Source: AP-15 sp963724435
GTDB lineage: Bacteria; Pseudomonadota; Alphaproteobacteria; ATCC43930; CGMCC-115725
Direction of reading: 5' to 3'
NCBI GenBank assembly: GCA_963724435.1
Contig: CAVRUN010000001.1
Coordinates: forward strand, 372,001-436,000
Length of the DNA stretch: 64,000 nucleotides
Part shown: positions 6,283 to 16,330 of the stretch, piece by piece
Numbering within the stretch: the stretch's first letter is position 1
Layout of the letters: each line of letters starts with the position of its first letter
The notes under the pieces: generated by a model
The model's input: the letters and a program-made list of their open reading frames with translations, nothing else
Databases searched by the model: none
What the model was told of the DNA's origin: nothing
Position numbers and translations under genes: made by a program

Positions 6283-8755
6283 AGCGAAGCGCAGCGTCCC
6301 GTCGGGTGAACGCCATCCCTCGGGAAACCAGACGAGAATATCGCCGGCCACCAGGACCCGGCGCGCGGTGTCGAGTGCGGCGCCAGGATGCATCGCGTCT
6401 ACCGGGAAGAGATGGACGGCGCGGCAAAAAATTCGTCCGAGCCGATGTGGGAAAAACCGCTGCGCGTCGCCAGCCCAATAGGCCTGCCGCAAACGCGACC
6501 AGCTCAGGGCCGCTGCGATGACGAGGACATCGAGATAGCTGACATGGTTGGGGGCGATCACAAAGCGGTCCGGCAGAGGGTAGTCGCTCGACGCCTTTGA
6601 CGCGCAGGCGGAACAGCCATCGCATCAGCAGCCGGTTCAACGAGTAGAGAGCAAACCCTAGCACCGTCAGCCACCGGCCGGTCGGCACCAGCCAATCTTC
6701 ACTGTCTGGTGCTTTAGCCGTTGCGCCGGTTTGGGAAGCTTGATCCGCCCCGCTTTGGCGTTCGATCGAGAGCCGCAACAAATCGCGGATTGTTTGGATG
6801 TTCCCAAGATCTGAATCCGACAATGAAACGCCGGCTTCATCGTGCAACGTAATTGCCAACTCCATCCAGCCGAACGAATCCAGGTTCAGATCGAGACTGA
6901 GAACGGTATCGAAGTCGAGGGGTTGGTCCGGAAAGCGCTGCCGGAGAATATGCCAGACCGACGCGGCGACCGGATTTTGGAGTAGGAGCTGGTCCTCGGG
7001 GGTCGGCGGTTGCGGCGCACGGGCGGCACCTCCGGCCAGCGCCTGGGCATAGAGTTGAGGCAGCAGAAAGCGGCGGTATTTGCCGAGCCGGGTCAGCGGC
7101 AATTGCTGGCTGGTCAGCGCAAACCCGGACAGGCGTTGGTAGGAGGGGAGGCGCTGTGCCCTTTCCCCGAGAATGACGCGAATGCCGTCATGCAAATTTG
7201 TGGCGCCCCGATTGTAGAGCTTTACCGGATCGGGCCGCACCAGGGCAACGAGCGCGCCCTTCTCCTCCAGCATTGCGATCTCGGCGATCTCCGGAGCATC
7301 GCCATAGATGCGCTCCAGTTCGTCGGGGCTGACTTTCTTACCGCCGCCCAGAACCAATGTTTCTTTAACTCTTCCGGTGACGAATAAGAACCCGTCCCGA
7401 TCGACAAAGCCGAGATCCCCGGTTCGGAACCACCCGTCCGCGGTGAATGCATCGCTATTGGCGTCAGGGTTGTTCAAGTAGCCATTTGTGACTGAGCTGC
7501 CGCGCAGCTCGATCTCGCCGATGCCGGCGTCATCGGGTTGACCAATGCGAATCTTGCCGTCGGCGAGCGGTCGACCGGCACTGCCGGCGCACCGTTCGCT
7601 CGGCCGATTGCCGGTGAACAGCGACGCGGTTTCGGCAAGCCCATAGCCGGTCAACACCGTCCAACCCAGGCCTTCGAGATCCTCCTCGGTTTTTCGCTCG
7701 AGCGGCGCGCCACCCGAAATCAACAACTGTAGCTTTGGCGCGACGCGCTGTCGAACGGGAGTGAAGACCAGCCGGCCTGCATGAAGCCCGGCCCATCGCT
7801 GGAATAGAATGGTCGATTTCAGCAGAGCCCGCCAACCGACCCGCACCAGTCGCCGATGAGTGCTCATTCGCAATGATATTGTCGCCATCAGCGCTTCGTA
7901 GAGCCGCGGAACGCCGACGAGCGCCGTAACGTCTCCGACGCGCAACGCCTGCATCAGCGATCGCCCGGCAGTGCTGGCAGGCAGCACGACGGCTGCTCCA
8001 CAGGTCAGTGGGGTTAGCATGCCGACAACAAAAGGATAGGCGTGATGCAATGGCAATGGCAGGAGCACACGATCCCGCGGCCCGACAACCGCCAGACTCT
8101 GCAGTGCGTCGACATTGGTCGCGATATTGCGATGGCTTAGCACAAAGGCTTTGGGTGTGCCGGTTGTTCCCGAGGTCCAGGAGAGCAGAGCCGGTTCATC
8201 GCCCGCGGCATTGGGCAGATCCTCATTCGACGCACGTACTAACGAACGCCAGTGCGTCGCGTGTGGCGAAAATTGTTGATGTTCATCGATCAGGATTGCG
8301 CTGATGTCTTGCGCGCGCCAAAGAGCACCGCTCGCCTCGAGGTGTCGCCATGTGGTAATAACCAGCCTGGCATTGCTGGATTTGAGCGCCTCCGCGAGTG
8401 AGTCGGGTTCGGCAAATTCATCGATCGGGACCAACATCCCACCCGCGGCCAGCACGGCCAAAGCGCAGATGATCCAGACCGGCGAGTTCGGCGCCCAAAG
8501 CAGCACTGCGCTGCCCTGGCCAATCCCGCTCTGACGCAGTCCATGAGCCAAACGACGAGCATGATCCGTGAGGGTTCTGCTGTCCCATGTCTCCGGGCCG
8601 CTGTCATTGAACGCGATAACGGCCGGATGGTGTTCGCGCCGTGCCAACGCGCGCAATAAGCTGCCGACGCTACACGACGCGGCTCCAGTGTCAGCCCGAA
8701 CGTCGGTATCGGCGGCGGAATGCTTTTGCGGTACGGGCTCGTACATCACCGACAT
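6283..8755 (-). pseudogene. Acyl-CoA/acyl-ACP synthetase - acyl carrier - acyltransferase fusion, frameshifted and 3'-truncated
   Basis: Three domains lie in one reading direction. Residues about 30-540 are an AMP-forming synthetase (SWTSGTTGTPKAFVLSH, GYGLAETASL, GWFRTGDLGFVDRDG, then the GKKVSP lysine region). An acyl carrier domain follows with the 4'-phosphopantetheine serine in NLDSFGWMEL. Last is a PlsC-type 1-acylglycerol-3-phosphate acyltransferase. An extra base near 6566 throws the frame just before the acyltransferase motif, whose parts (IAPNHVSYLD, FPEGWRSPDG) continue in another frame. Homology ends at about 6283 next to IS-derived sequence, so the last part is missing. The start is probably ATG 8755 (MSVMYEP), overlapping the end of the upstream gene. 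Such fusions load a fatty acid onto the internal carrier and hand it to a lysophospholipid. The first two domains could still be made. Confidence 0.8.
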
Positions 8756-8792
8756 TATCGACAGGCTGCGTCGCGGCCGCATTGCATCGCTG

Positions 8793-10757
8793 CTACGCGA
8801 ACATGACCTCGCCGAGAACATGATCGCGCAATATCAAGCTGGCGCGCAACAGCGCGTCGGCGGCTGATTCGAAATGACTGGCGATCCCGCTGACGAGATG
8901 GAGATGCCGGCAATCGATGTCCGACTTGATCAAGGCCACGGTTACCGCGCGCTCCTGCTCGTCGGTCTGATGCTCGATTATCACCATCTGGTCAACCGCC
9001 TCGAGAAATTGTTGCATGTTCTCGCGTAGGCCGCCGCGATGCACGTGTTGCGCCGCGCCGATGCCGCGCTGGAACACTTGAGCGCCTTCGACAGACAATT
9101 GGACAGGGCCAGCAGCGAGGCCGGCAGTTGCGAGGATCCGGCGCACCCCGATAGCAAGCCGGCGAGAAACGCCGCCTCTTCGAGGTCATCGGCCGCGTCA
9201 TCGGCAATCTGCAAGATCTGGCTAAAGACATCGGTGCCGGGTATCCGGCGCACCGTCAAGCGCGTCTGCCTGACAATCTCATCGGCGCGGGTCTCCGCCA
9301 GCTTGGCCTGTGCGGCATTCTGTGCCAGCGCGTCGCCGGCTGCGGCCGGCCCCTGGCGCAACACTCCGCGCAGCCTGCCGGCAAGCTGAAGAATGATCGC
9401 CGCGTGGCGCCCGATATCGCTGAGCAGGCGCTGCTCGGCGGAGCGAAAATGATTAAACAGCTCGGCCCGCACCTGATCGCGGATCAGTTCTGCCGATTGA
9501 TGTTGGAGAAGGCCGCGCGCAGTGGTTTGCGACACAAAGCACAGATAGTCCCGCGCGACCTCGTCGCCGATCATTTCATGCAGCGGCTCGCCATAGCGCA
9601 ATGGCGTCTTGATGGCCTGCTCGAGCGCATCGTAGACGAGCCGCTCGTCGCCCATGATCAAGAAACCGCGATGGCCGAACTCATGATCGGCGGCCCATCG
9701 CAGGATTTTTACTGCGGTTTCGTTGGGCACGAGCAATCGCAATCGCTTGCGGGCCCGGTTCCAATCGATCAGAAACACCAGACGGGACGCGAGCCGCTCC
9801 AGAAAGCCGGACAAGGCGGCGGCGTCTTGCGCGGTGAAGCGGGCGCGCGCGACATAGAACAGATCGCCCTTGGCGATCGCTGACGCTTGGTGCGACTGCA
9901 CTTCGTCCCATTGCGTCCCGGTCCCATCGAACAGGCTTTGGAAAAAGCGGAGCCGCCGCGCGTGGATGTCGGTATGGGTGAACACGACCTCCATCTGCGA
10001 AACCCGTATCACCGAGACGTGGGCAGCGGTCGTGCCGAGATCGTTCTGAATCAGCAGGGGGCCGCCGGAGCGCGCCGCTATCGTCGCCAGACCGGGATGG
10101 TCGAATTTCAGCGGAGCGGTTTTCTTGACGCCTCGCATAAAAGCGGCAATCAACGGGCGATCGGCTTCTGAAATGCCATAAGCCTACGCGCCGTCGACCT
10201 CTTCAGTCGATATGTCGGCTTGCAGCTGGTTCAGTTCTTTATGCAAATCCATGATCAGCCGGTGAAATCCATCGACTGCCGCAGTCCGGCCGGAGGTCAT
10301 CGCTGTGATGGTTTCTTGGTTCAACATATCGTCAACGATCGCTGGCCGGGCATGAACAAGCTGCCCGAGACGTCGGCGATAACGTTCGTGGAGCGCGGCC
10401 GCCGCGTCCGAACTGCTAGCGATCAGGGCCAACGGAGCCAGCATCGCCGCCATCGCCTCATCAAGAACAGCAATGAGATGCTGGGCGCCGGGGATGTGGT
10501 AATTGCGATGCCCATCGCTCAGGCTGTCGGCCACGCAGCGGTCAAAGCTCGCATCACCGAGCCCACAGGCCTCACGTTCTGATTTCAGGGTGGGCGGCGC
10601 CGCCTCTGACGGGTTATCCGCATTGTTCGCCGCAATCTGCAGCAGACCGAGCACATACTTCGCCTGCTCATTGGCGACCATCGCATCGTCCAACATCCCT
10701 GGCAGGACGAGCGCTTTGTCCCCAAAAAAATTCGACGATTTGCGTTTTGGCCGCCAT
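8793..10757 (-). pseudogene. Long protein with PhoU/DUF47-like C-terminus, broken by two frameshifts and an amber stop
   Basis: I read this as one gene of about 650 codons. ATG 10757, preceded by a good site (GAGGGG), opens MAAKTQIVEFF; removing one base from the A7 run at 10724-10730 restores GDKALVLPGMLDDAMVANEQ. The frame continues to EEVDGA, meets TAG at 10184-10186, and resumes in the same frame without a credible start codon as AYGISEADRPLIAAFMRGV. A middle domain of unknown type follows (LLIQNDLGTTAAHVSVIRVS). Near 9100 the frame shifts again into an all-helical end (IEHQTDEQERAVTVALI, ESAADALLRASLILRDHVLG) that resembles PhoU/DUF47 phosphate-transport accessory proteins. The family function is unknown to me. 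It lies 20 bp after ftsH and overlaps the start region of the synthetase fusion. Reading it as two genes (10757-10184 and 10153-8793) is possible but less likely. Confidence 0.65.
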
Positions 10758-10776
10758 GATCCCCTCGTCTGATGCG

Positions 10777-11847
10777 TTAGTCACCGGCCCCAGCCGCCAG
10801 GGCCCATTGCGGCTCCACCCTGGGTATGGCGAGCAGCGCCTGAAGATCGGCGACAGTCAGAGTTTCTTTTTCGAGCAGCGCCGCAGCCCCGCGCTCCAAG
10901 AGGTCACGACGCGTCGCGAGTAGACTCCCGGCGCGTTCTGCCGCGCGTGCGATGATGTCGCGGACCGCGCAATCGATCTCGGGGCCGTCTCCTCGGCGTA
11001 GCGGCGCTCGATCCAGGTCGGCGAATGGGTGCCTTGCAGAAATTGGCTGGGGCGCCGGTCATAAGCGACATCGCCCAATGCCGGCACCATGCCGTATTGC
11101 GCGGCAGCACTGCGGGCGATGTCCGAGGCTTTGGCGAGATCGTCAGCGGCGCCGGTCGATAACTTGCCAAAGATCAGCCACTCGGCGGCCCGGCCGGCGA
11201 GCAAAACCGCGATCTTGTTGTGCAGCTCGTCTTCGGTGAGCAGAAAGCGATCCTCGGTCGGGCGTTGGATCGTGTAGCCGAGCGCGCCGACCCCACGCGG
11301 AATGATCGAGACTTTCTGCGCCCGATCGACGCCGGGCAAAAGCAATGAGGCGAGCGCGTGTCCCATCTCGTGGTAAGCAACAATCCGGCGCTCATTGAGG
11401 CTGAGCAGCCGGTTCTTTTTCTCGAGCCCGGCAACGATGCGCTCGATTGCCGCGGTAAAATCGGCCGCAACGACGGACTGGGAATTGCGGCGGGTCGCAA
11501 GCAGGGCGGCTTCGTTGACTAATGTGGCGAGATCCGCACCGGTAAAGCCGGGGGTCATTGCCGCCACCTCTTCTGCCGAGACATCGGAGCCGAGCCGGAC
11601 CTTTTTCAGATAGATGTTGAGGATCTCAATGCGCCCGGTCTTGTCGGGGCGATCGACCAGCACCTGGCGATCGAAGCGGCCGGAGCGCAACAAGGCGGGA
11701 TCGAGGATCTCGGGCCGATTGGTCGCCGCGAGCAATACCAGGCCGACCGTCGGGTCGAAACCGTCGACCTCGGAAAGGAGCTGATTGAGGGTTTGTTCCT
11801 TTTCTTCATTGCCGCCGATCTGGGAGGCGGCGCCGCGAGCGCGTCCG
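10777..11847 (-). pseudogene. FtsH-type AAA+ zinc metalloprotease, N-terminal part deleted and frameshifted
   Basis: What remains begins in the AAA domain just after Walker B (GRARGAASQIGG, then QTLNQLLSEVDGF). It includes the second region of homology (AATNRPEILDPALLRSGRFD) and the complete protease domain with the zinc motif HEMGH in VAYHEMGHALAS. The membrane anchor, Walker A and Walker B are gone; at 11847/11848 the sequence switches to an ornithine decarboxylase gene. Near the C-terminus the G4 run at 10981-10984 lacks one base; restoring it extends the protein through CAVRDIIARAAERAGSLL to a stop at 10777. The product cannot be an active protease. This may have been a second, non-housekeeping FtsH in a cluster with the PhoU-like gene. 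Confidence 0.85.
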
Positions 11848-12423
11848 CTGGGAACCGACGTGGAGGGAAACCCCGATCGGATGCAAACCGCGTTGTTTGG
11901 CGGTGACCAAGAGATCAGCGGCCATATGCACTTCGCACCGGGATTTGCGCGTCAATGGCCATTCAGCCCCCCTGTTCTCGATCATCAAGCGACAGAATAC
12001 CCGCGCGCCGGGGGCACTGCGCGCCAGCTTTTCGAGTTCTGCAATGCTGTCGAACGCGAACAAACCAATTCCATCAGCGGCAGCCTTGGCAATCGCAGTC
12101 TCGTGCTTGATCGTGTTCCCAAAGGAAAGCCGTTGAGCCGGAATTTGCAGTCGCTGACAGATGCTGATCTCGCCGGGGCCCGCCAAATCGAAATTGGCTC
12201 CAAGAGCAGCCAAGGCGGCAACGATCTCAGGAGCCGGATTGGCTTTGACGGCGTAATAGATCTGCGCCATCGGCATCGCCCCCTGCGGAGCCGAATACCG
12301 AGCGCGAACGACATCGAGGTCGACGACAATGCAGGGCGTCGCCGGTCGTCGCTCGGCGAGGTAGCGATCGAGACGCGGCATTGGCATTTCGCTCGCAAGC
12401 GTGGCAGCTTGAGTCGACGTCAT
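11848..12423 (-). pseudogene. Ornithine/lysine decarboxylase-like (fold III PLP), 5' half only
   Basis: ATG 12423 with a weak purine-rich site opens an ODC/DapDC-type alpha/beta-barrel. The PLP lysine region YYAVKANPAPEIVAALA, the GANFDLAGPGEI motif, the IKHETAIAKAA segment and CRLMIENRGAEWPL are all recognisable. After 192 residues, at SLHVGSQ, the gene is cut and joined out of frame to ftsH at 11847/11848. The C-terminal half with the catalytic cysteine loop and the dimer contacts is missing, so it cannot be an active decarboxylase. Intact relatives are about 380-400 aa and make putrescine or cadaverine. Confidence 0.85.
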
Positions 12424-12571
12424 TGAAGTCCCCTAACGCTTCAGGAACGGTCGCGATCTGATCTGTGTACGGCGGCCTGTGGCTGCGAACGCCCGAGCCT
12501 GCACGCACCTGCGTGCGCAGCAAAACCCGGCAGTCAAACTTACGGCTAAATTCGTTCCCAGCGGGTCAGTC

Positions 12572-13027
12572 TCACCCGTCTGTCCGCCCCTCAGTTTCGC
12601 TGGCCTCGTAAACACGGCCTTATTCGCAAAGCCAAAGAGCGCCGCCTCGTCGTGGTTGCGGACATTCTGAAACGCCTTGTTGATCGCGGTAAAGCAATCG
12701 GGCAAACGATCACCGTCCGCGAGCCGCGTATGCCAATAGCTCACCAATATTCAGGGTGCACAACGGCGCCGAGCTGCGGGCGTTCGGCATCTCCCGCGCC
12801 AATTCGAAAAAAGACCTGCGACAACAGAAAATTGCCCTTGATCAGCTCGAAGACCTTCACCGCCTCCTCGGGGGTGCAGTCGCGAGCTCGGCGCTGTGGG
12901 GCTCGGAAGGGCAGTGTTCCAGGCCCGTCATACCACTCACCGCGGCGGCGATTTCGGTTTCGATCCAGCGGCGCACTTCAGGCGGCGCCGATCGCAATTG
13001 TTCCAAGGAGAACGTGAAGCTGGTCAT
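12572..13027 (-). pseudogene. Conserved alphaproteobacterial hypothetical protein (about 150 aa), three frameshifts
   Basis: ATG 13027 with a strong site (AGGAGGGG) opens MTSFTFSLEQLRSAPPEVRR and WIETEIAAAVSG. After one missing base near 12862 the frame continues CTPEEAVKVFELIKGNFLLS and QVFFELAREMP. After one extra base near 12733 it reads HTRLADGDRLPDCFTAINKA and FQNVRNHDEAALFGF. A further shift leads to GRVYEASETEG and a stop at 12572. The pieces fit one helical protein of about 150 residues of a type common in Bradyrhizobium-like genomes; its function is unknown. It lay between the glucan phosphorylase and decarboxylase genes on the same strand. Confidence 0.7.
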
Positions 13028-13132
13028 CGCCGGCCCCTCCTATTCGCTTCACCAGAGATCTTTCTGGGGCATGGGCGCGGGGCCGTCGTTGACACGGGTA
13101 AACGCCTGCTCGTCGCATCATGTCGAATGGGG

Positions 13133-13219
13133 TCACTTCTGGCAAAGGATCAGCGGGAGCTCGGCCGGCACACGGACACCCGGACGAGATGGGATGATCC
13201 GCACAGTGTATTCCTCGGC
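13133..13219 (-). pseudogene. Last 28 codons of an alpha-glucan (glycogen) phosphorylase
   Basis: The minus strand reads AEEYTVRIIPSRPGVRVPAE then LPLILCQK-stop. This matches the C-terminal signature of TIGR02094-type alpha-glucan phosphorylases (YTPRIVP-HPG--VPLE---ILWQR). The rest of the gene is missing: upstream, at about 13217, the sequence becomes virB4 of a conjugative element on the other strand. It marks the left edge of the inserted element and shows that the element, or a deletion around it, removed most of the gene. Confidence 0.6.
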
Positions 13220-14014
13220 CGGTCGTGTCCCGGGCGCGGTCCCGGCGAGATGACCGAAGAAGAACGCCGCCGTCTCGCCCTCGGGCTTGCGACGGCCATG
13301 GAATTGCCGCCCGGGGACCGTAGCCTCGTCGAACTGCGCGCTTTTTTCGACAACGAACCGGAAGGGGCGGGGGCGCGTCTCGAAAAGTGGTGCAACGGGA
13401 ATGAGCTCGGCTGGGTCATCGACGCCGCGGTCGACACCGTCCGGTTCGCGCATTTGACCGGACTCGACACGACGGCGCTGCTCGAAAACGAACGGGCGCG
13501 GAGGCCCGCCCTTGCGTATCTCTATCACCGGATATCGCTGTTGCTGGACGGGACGCCGCTGCTGATCCCGTGCGATGAGGGGTGGCGGACACTGATTGAT
13601 CCCACCTTCCGCGGCATCATCGAAAAGCAGCTGCGCACCATTCGCAGTCGTAATGGTGCAGTGGTGTTCATCACCAAATCACCGCGCGACATCGTCAACA
13701 GCGGGATCGTCAACGTACTGGTCGAACAGTGCCCGTCGCAATTTCATCTCGCGAATCCGCGCGGGGCTCGCGAAGACTATGTCGACGAACTCAGGCTGAC
13801 GTCAGGGCAATTCGAGGCGCTGCGCGGATTGCAGGGCGGTGAGTGCCTGTTCCTGCTGGTCCAGGGCGAGAAGAGCGTCGTCGCGCAATTGCCGCTGCGC
13901 GGGTTTGACGAATATATCCGCGTGCTGTCGGCGCGCGAGCAAGACTTGCAGGGCGCCCCCCTCAATCACGCTCCTGCCGACATCTTTGGGGAATTGCAGG
14001 AGGCAGCGGAATGA
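13217..14014 (+). pseudogene. virB4: VirB4-type conjugative transfer ATPase, C-terminal part
   Basis: VirB4 is the large cytoplasmic ATPase that powers type IV secretion pilus assembly and DNA transfer. Only the C-terminal third is present, from about 13217 (clear from MTEEERRRLALGLATAMELP at 13250): GARLEKWCNGNELGWVIDAA, the Walker B-like strand LLIPCDEGW, the motif VVFITKSPRDIVNSGI and the SGQFEALRGL region. It ends with TGA 14012-14014. The N-terminal two thirds with Walker A are missing, replaced upstream by the phosphorylase remnant. The stop overlaps the start of the next gene, as in intact virB operons. Confidence 0.8.
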
Positions 14015-14291
14015 GACGGCATCTATTGCTCGCCGGGTTGGCTGTGATCAGGCTCGGCTTTGGGCTGGGTTACTCGACCAGGGCCGATGCTGATTTACCG
14101 GTAATTGACACAACCGCGTTGGAGAATGGGCCCGGCAGCTTTCGAATGACGTTAACTCCTATGGAACTAAATTGCAACAATGGGCGACGTAGAATTTGCA
14201 GTGGCTCAAGCAGGTGCAGCAATACGCTACGCAGCTCCAGCAATATGCCAACGAATTGACGATTTTGGGAGAATTGCGTTCACAATCCTAA
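14011..14291 (+). pseudogene. virB5: VirB5-like minor pilin remnant
   Basis: ATG 14011 overlaps the virB4 stop and opens a signal peptide (MRRHLLLAGLAVIRLG, cleavage near ADA) followed by DLPVIDTTALENG, as in VirB5/TrbJ proteins. The frame is then lost. In another frame the glutamine-rich coiled coil appears (WLKQVQQYATQLQQYANELT), interrupted by an amber codon at 14190-14192 where Gln is expected (WAT-stop-NLQW). Intact VirB5 is above 200 aa; less than half is left. It was a periplasmic pilus-tip protein. Confidence 0.65.
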
Positions 14292-14945
14292 TCTTCGAAA
14301 TTAGCGCGCTCATCACGCCGCTCTTGGCAAAACTCCAGGCGATGATCGGAACGGATCTCGACGATGGCACCAGTCGCTACGCCGATGGCTGTGATCGCGG
14401 TAGCTGTCAGCGGTGCCGAGGCTGCTTACGGGCAGAAGACATTCTCAGGGTTCAAAAGGATGTGGCGATTGCAGCTATCGTCGTCGTGCTCGCGACGAGC
14501 ACGTATTATACACAATATATCAGCAATCTGTTTCTCATTGGCGTGCCGAATACGCTGGGACAAGCCCTCGGAGCAACCACAAATCCAGCATTCTCTCTTC
14601 ATCTTGTTTTAAATACCGTCGTCAAGGCGACTTTTGAAGACTATCACCAATTGCCGTGGGGATTGATGTCGATCCCGCTCGGCCTCGGCCTTATTGCGAT
14701 TTTGGTTGTGGCTATCACGTGTCTACTTTTCAGCTTTGCCTTTTACATGACGGCAACAATCATCAACGTGGTCGCCGTGCTAATCGGCCCCGTATTTCTG
14801 ATTTTGGGATAACACCCATCACCCGCCGCTTTACTGCAGGCTGGTTCAGCGTTCTTGTCGGCGGCTGCATCACGCAAGTTCCGTCGCTTGGTGTGATCCA
14901 GCTGGAAGCCTCTGAAAACGGCGTTTTGAGGGAAAGGACCGAGAA
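14277..14945 (+). pseudogene. virB6: VirB6 inner-membrane channel protein, 5' part (split by IS)
   Basis: Three frames together give a polytopic VirB6/TrbL protein: FTILIFEISALITPLLAKLQ, then ATPMAVIAVAVSGAEAAYGQ, then AIAAIVVVLATSTYYTQYIS, LPWGLMSIPLGLGLIAILVV and IINVVAVLIGPVFLILG, and after one more shift RRFTAGWFSVLVGGCITQVP. At least three frameshifts are needed. At about 14945 the coding sequence meets the end of an IS5-family element; the 3' part of the same gene continues after about 17275. VirB6 forms part of the inner-membrane core of the transfer channel. Confidence 0.8.
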
Positions 14946-15247
14946 TTTAGCTGCGTCAGCGATTGGGTGATATCGCGACGGGGTTGGTCTCGGGCTGGGT
15001 TGAGCAGCAGCCGGTATTGCTCAGGTTGGCGCGATCTGGTGAGTGAGCCAAACCATTCGCTGCATATTGTACAATAGGTTGGCGAGGCCGATTTTGGTTG
15101 TCGCACGGGCCAGGCCAATGGTCCGGATGAACAGGCCCATTGGCCCCTTCTGGCGGGCAAAGACGTGCTCGACCGCTGCGCGTACTGCCGATTTGCGGGC
15201 ATTAGCTCGGGCCGTGCGGTGCGGCATCGGCTTGCCCCCGGCGAAAG

Positions 15248-16330
15248 TGTTTTGTCTCGGAAGATTAGCGCGACAGCACGCGATTGTGGCAAGCTATCGA
15301 ATGGCTGAGGCCGGAGTTGCGGCCAGGCGAGCGTCCCGACGACGCGACCACGCCGGTGCCGCAAGCCGCCCCAGGGGAGCGCTCGCTGATGCACCTCAAA
15401 CTGCACGCCAACGCCACCACCACGCCGCGCATCCGCGCCTATATTCAGAAAAGCGCCGCCGCGACCAGCGTGCTGGCCCGCGAGCTCGGCATCCATAGCC
15501 GAACCGTAGCCCGCTGGAAAAACCGTCAGGATGTGGTCGATCGCTCTACCCGTCCGCATCGGCTGGCCACGACGATGACCGAGTGGGAAGAAGGCCTGAT
15601 CGTCGAGCTGCGCCGCCGCCTTGCCCTGCCGCTCGACGACATCGTCGAAGCGATGCGGCGCTGCATCAATCAAAAGCTGTCGCGCAGCGCCATCCACCGG
15701 TGCCTGCAGCGCTACGGTCGTCCGCCCGCCTTACCCCGAAAACAGCGCCGGCCGCCACCTTCCAAACCGACACCCCGGCGGGGTTTATCCATATCGATGT
15801 CAAGTACCTGCCGCCGCTTAACCGCCACCGCAGTTACGCTTATGTCGCGATCGACCGTGCCACCCGCTTTGTCTACCGCGAAATCCTCGCCGATCGCCGG
15901 GCCCAAACCGCCGCTGGTTTCCTGGCGCGCTTCCTCGACCGCTTCCCGCTCTCCGTCCACACCATCCTGACCGACAATGGCTCCGCGTTCACCGATCGCT
16001 TCGCCGTCGACAAGAAAGGCAAGCCGCACGACAAACCGTCCGGCGATCACGCCTTTGACCGCATCTGCACCCGGCATTCGATCACGCACCGCCTCATCCG
16101 CCCCTTTCGCCCGCAAACCAACGGCATGGTCGAGCGCTTCAATCGCCGCCTCGGCGACCATCTCGGCCGCAGGCCGCAGAACCGCGCCGCCCACCACCGC
16201 CGCTTTCTCGACCATGCCGAACGCGATGCGTATCTCAACACCTTTGTCGCCGACTACAATCGCACCCGCTTGCGCTGTCTTGACTATCAAGCGCCCGCCG
16301 AACTCCTCGCTAAACTCACGGGACACAACA
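15248..16330 (+). mobile_element. IS481-family insertion sequence (1083 bp) with 6-bp target duplication
   Basis: The left end is TGTTTTGTCTCGG at 15248 and the right end, read on the minus strand, is TGTTGTGTCCCGT, an inverted repeat with few mismatches and the TGT start usual for this family. CGAAAG stands immediately outside both ends (15242-15247 and 16331-16336), a target-site duplication. It encodes a DDE integrase-core transposase on the plus strand. It landed inside the transposase gene of the IS5-family element, so it arrived later. Confidence 0.85.
15389..16330 (+). pseudogene. IS481-family transposase (integrase core), frameshifted
   Basis: ATG 15389 opens MHLKLHANATTTPRIRAYIQ and a helix-turn-helix (SVLARELGIHSRTVARWKNR). 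Near 15720 the frame changes; the DDE core follows as GFIHIDVKYLPPLNRHRSYA and YVAIDRATRFVYREI, then ILTDNGSAFT and RPFRPQTNGMVERFNRRLGD. These give the D, D and E of the active site. In the second frame no stop occurs before the right end of the element, so translation would run out of the IS. As it stands the element is not autonomous. Confidence 0.8.

Noticed and set aside
6265..6290. GGGGC/GCCCC hairpin as a rho-independent terminator
   Set aside because: A 5-bp GC stem is present but no T-run follows on either strand, and it lies in a junction of IS and gene remnants.
11785..12426. Plus-strand frame of 213 codons over the decarboxylase fragment
   Set aside because: Antisense shadow of the decarboxylase and of the ftsH junction.
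12896..13250. Upstream extension of the virB4 frame (MGLGRAVFQ...)
   Set aside because: This part has no VirB4 resemblance and lies over minus-strand coding of the small hypothetical protein and the phosphorylase tail. VirB4 similarity begins only at about 13217-13250.
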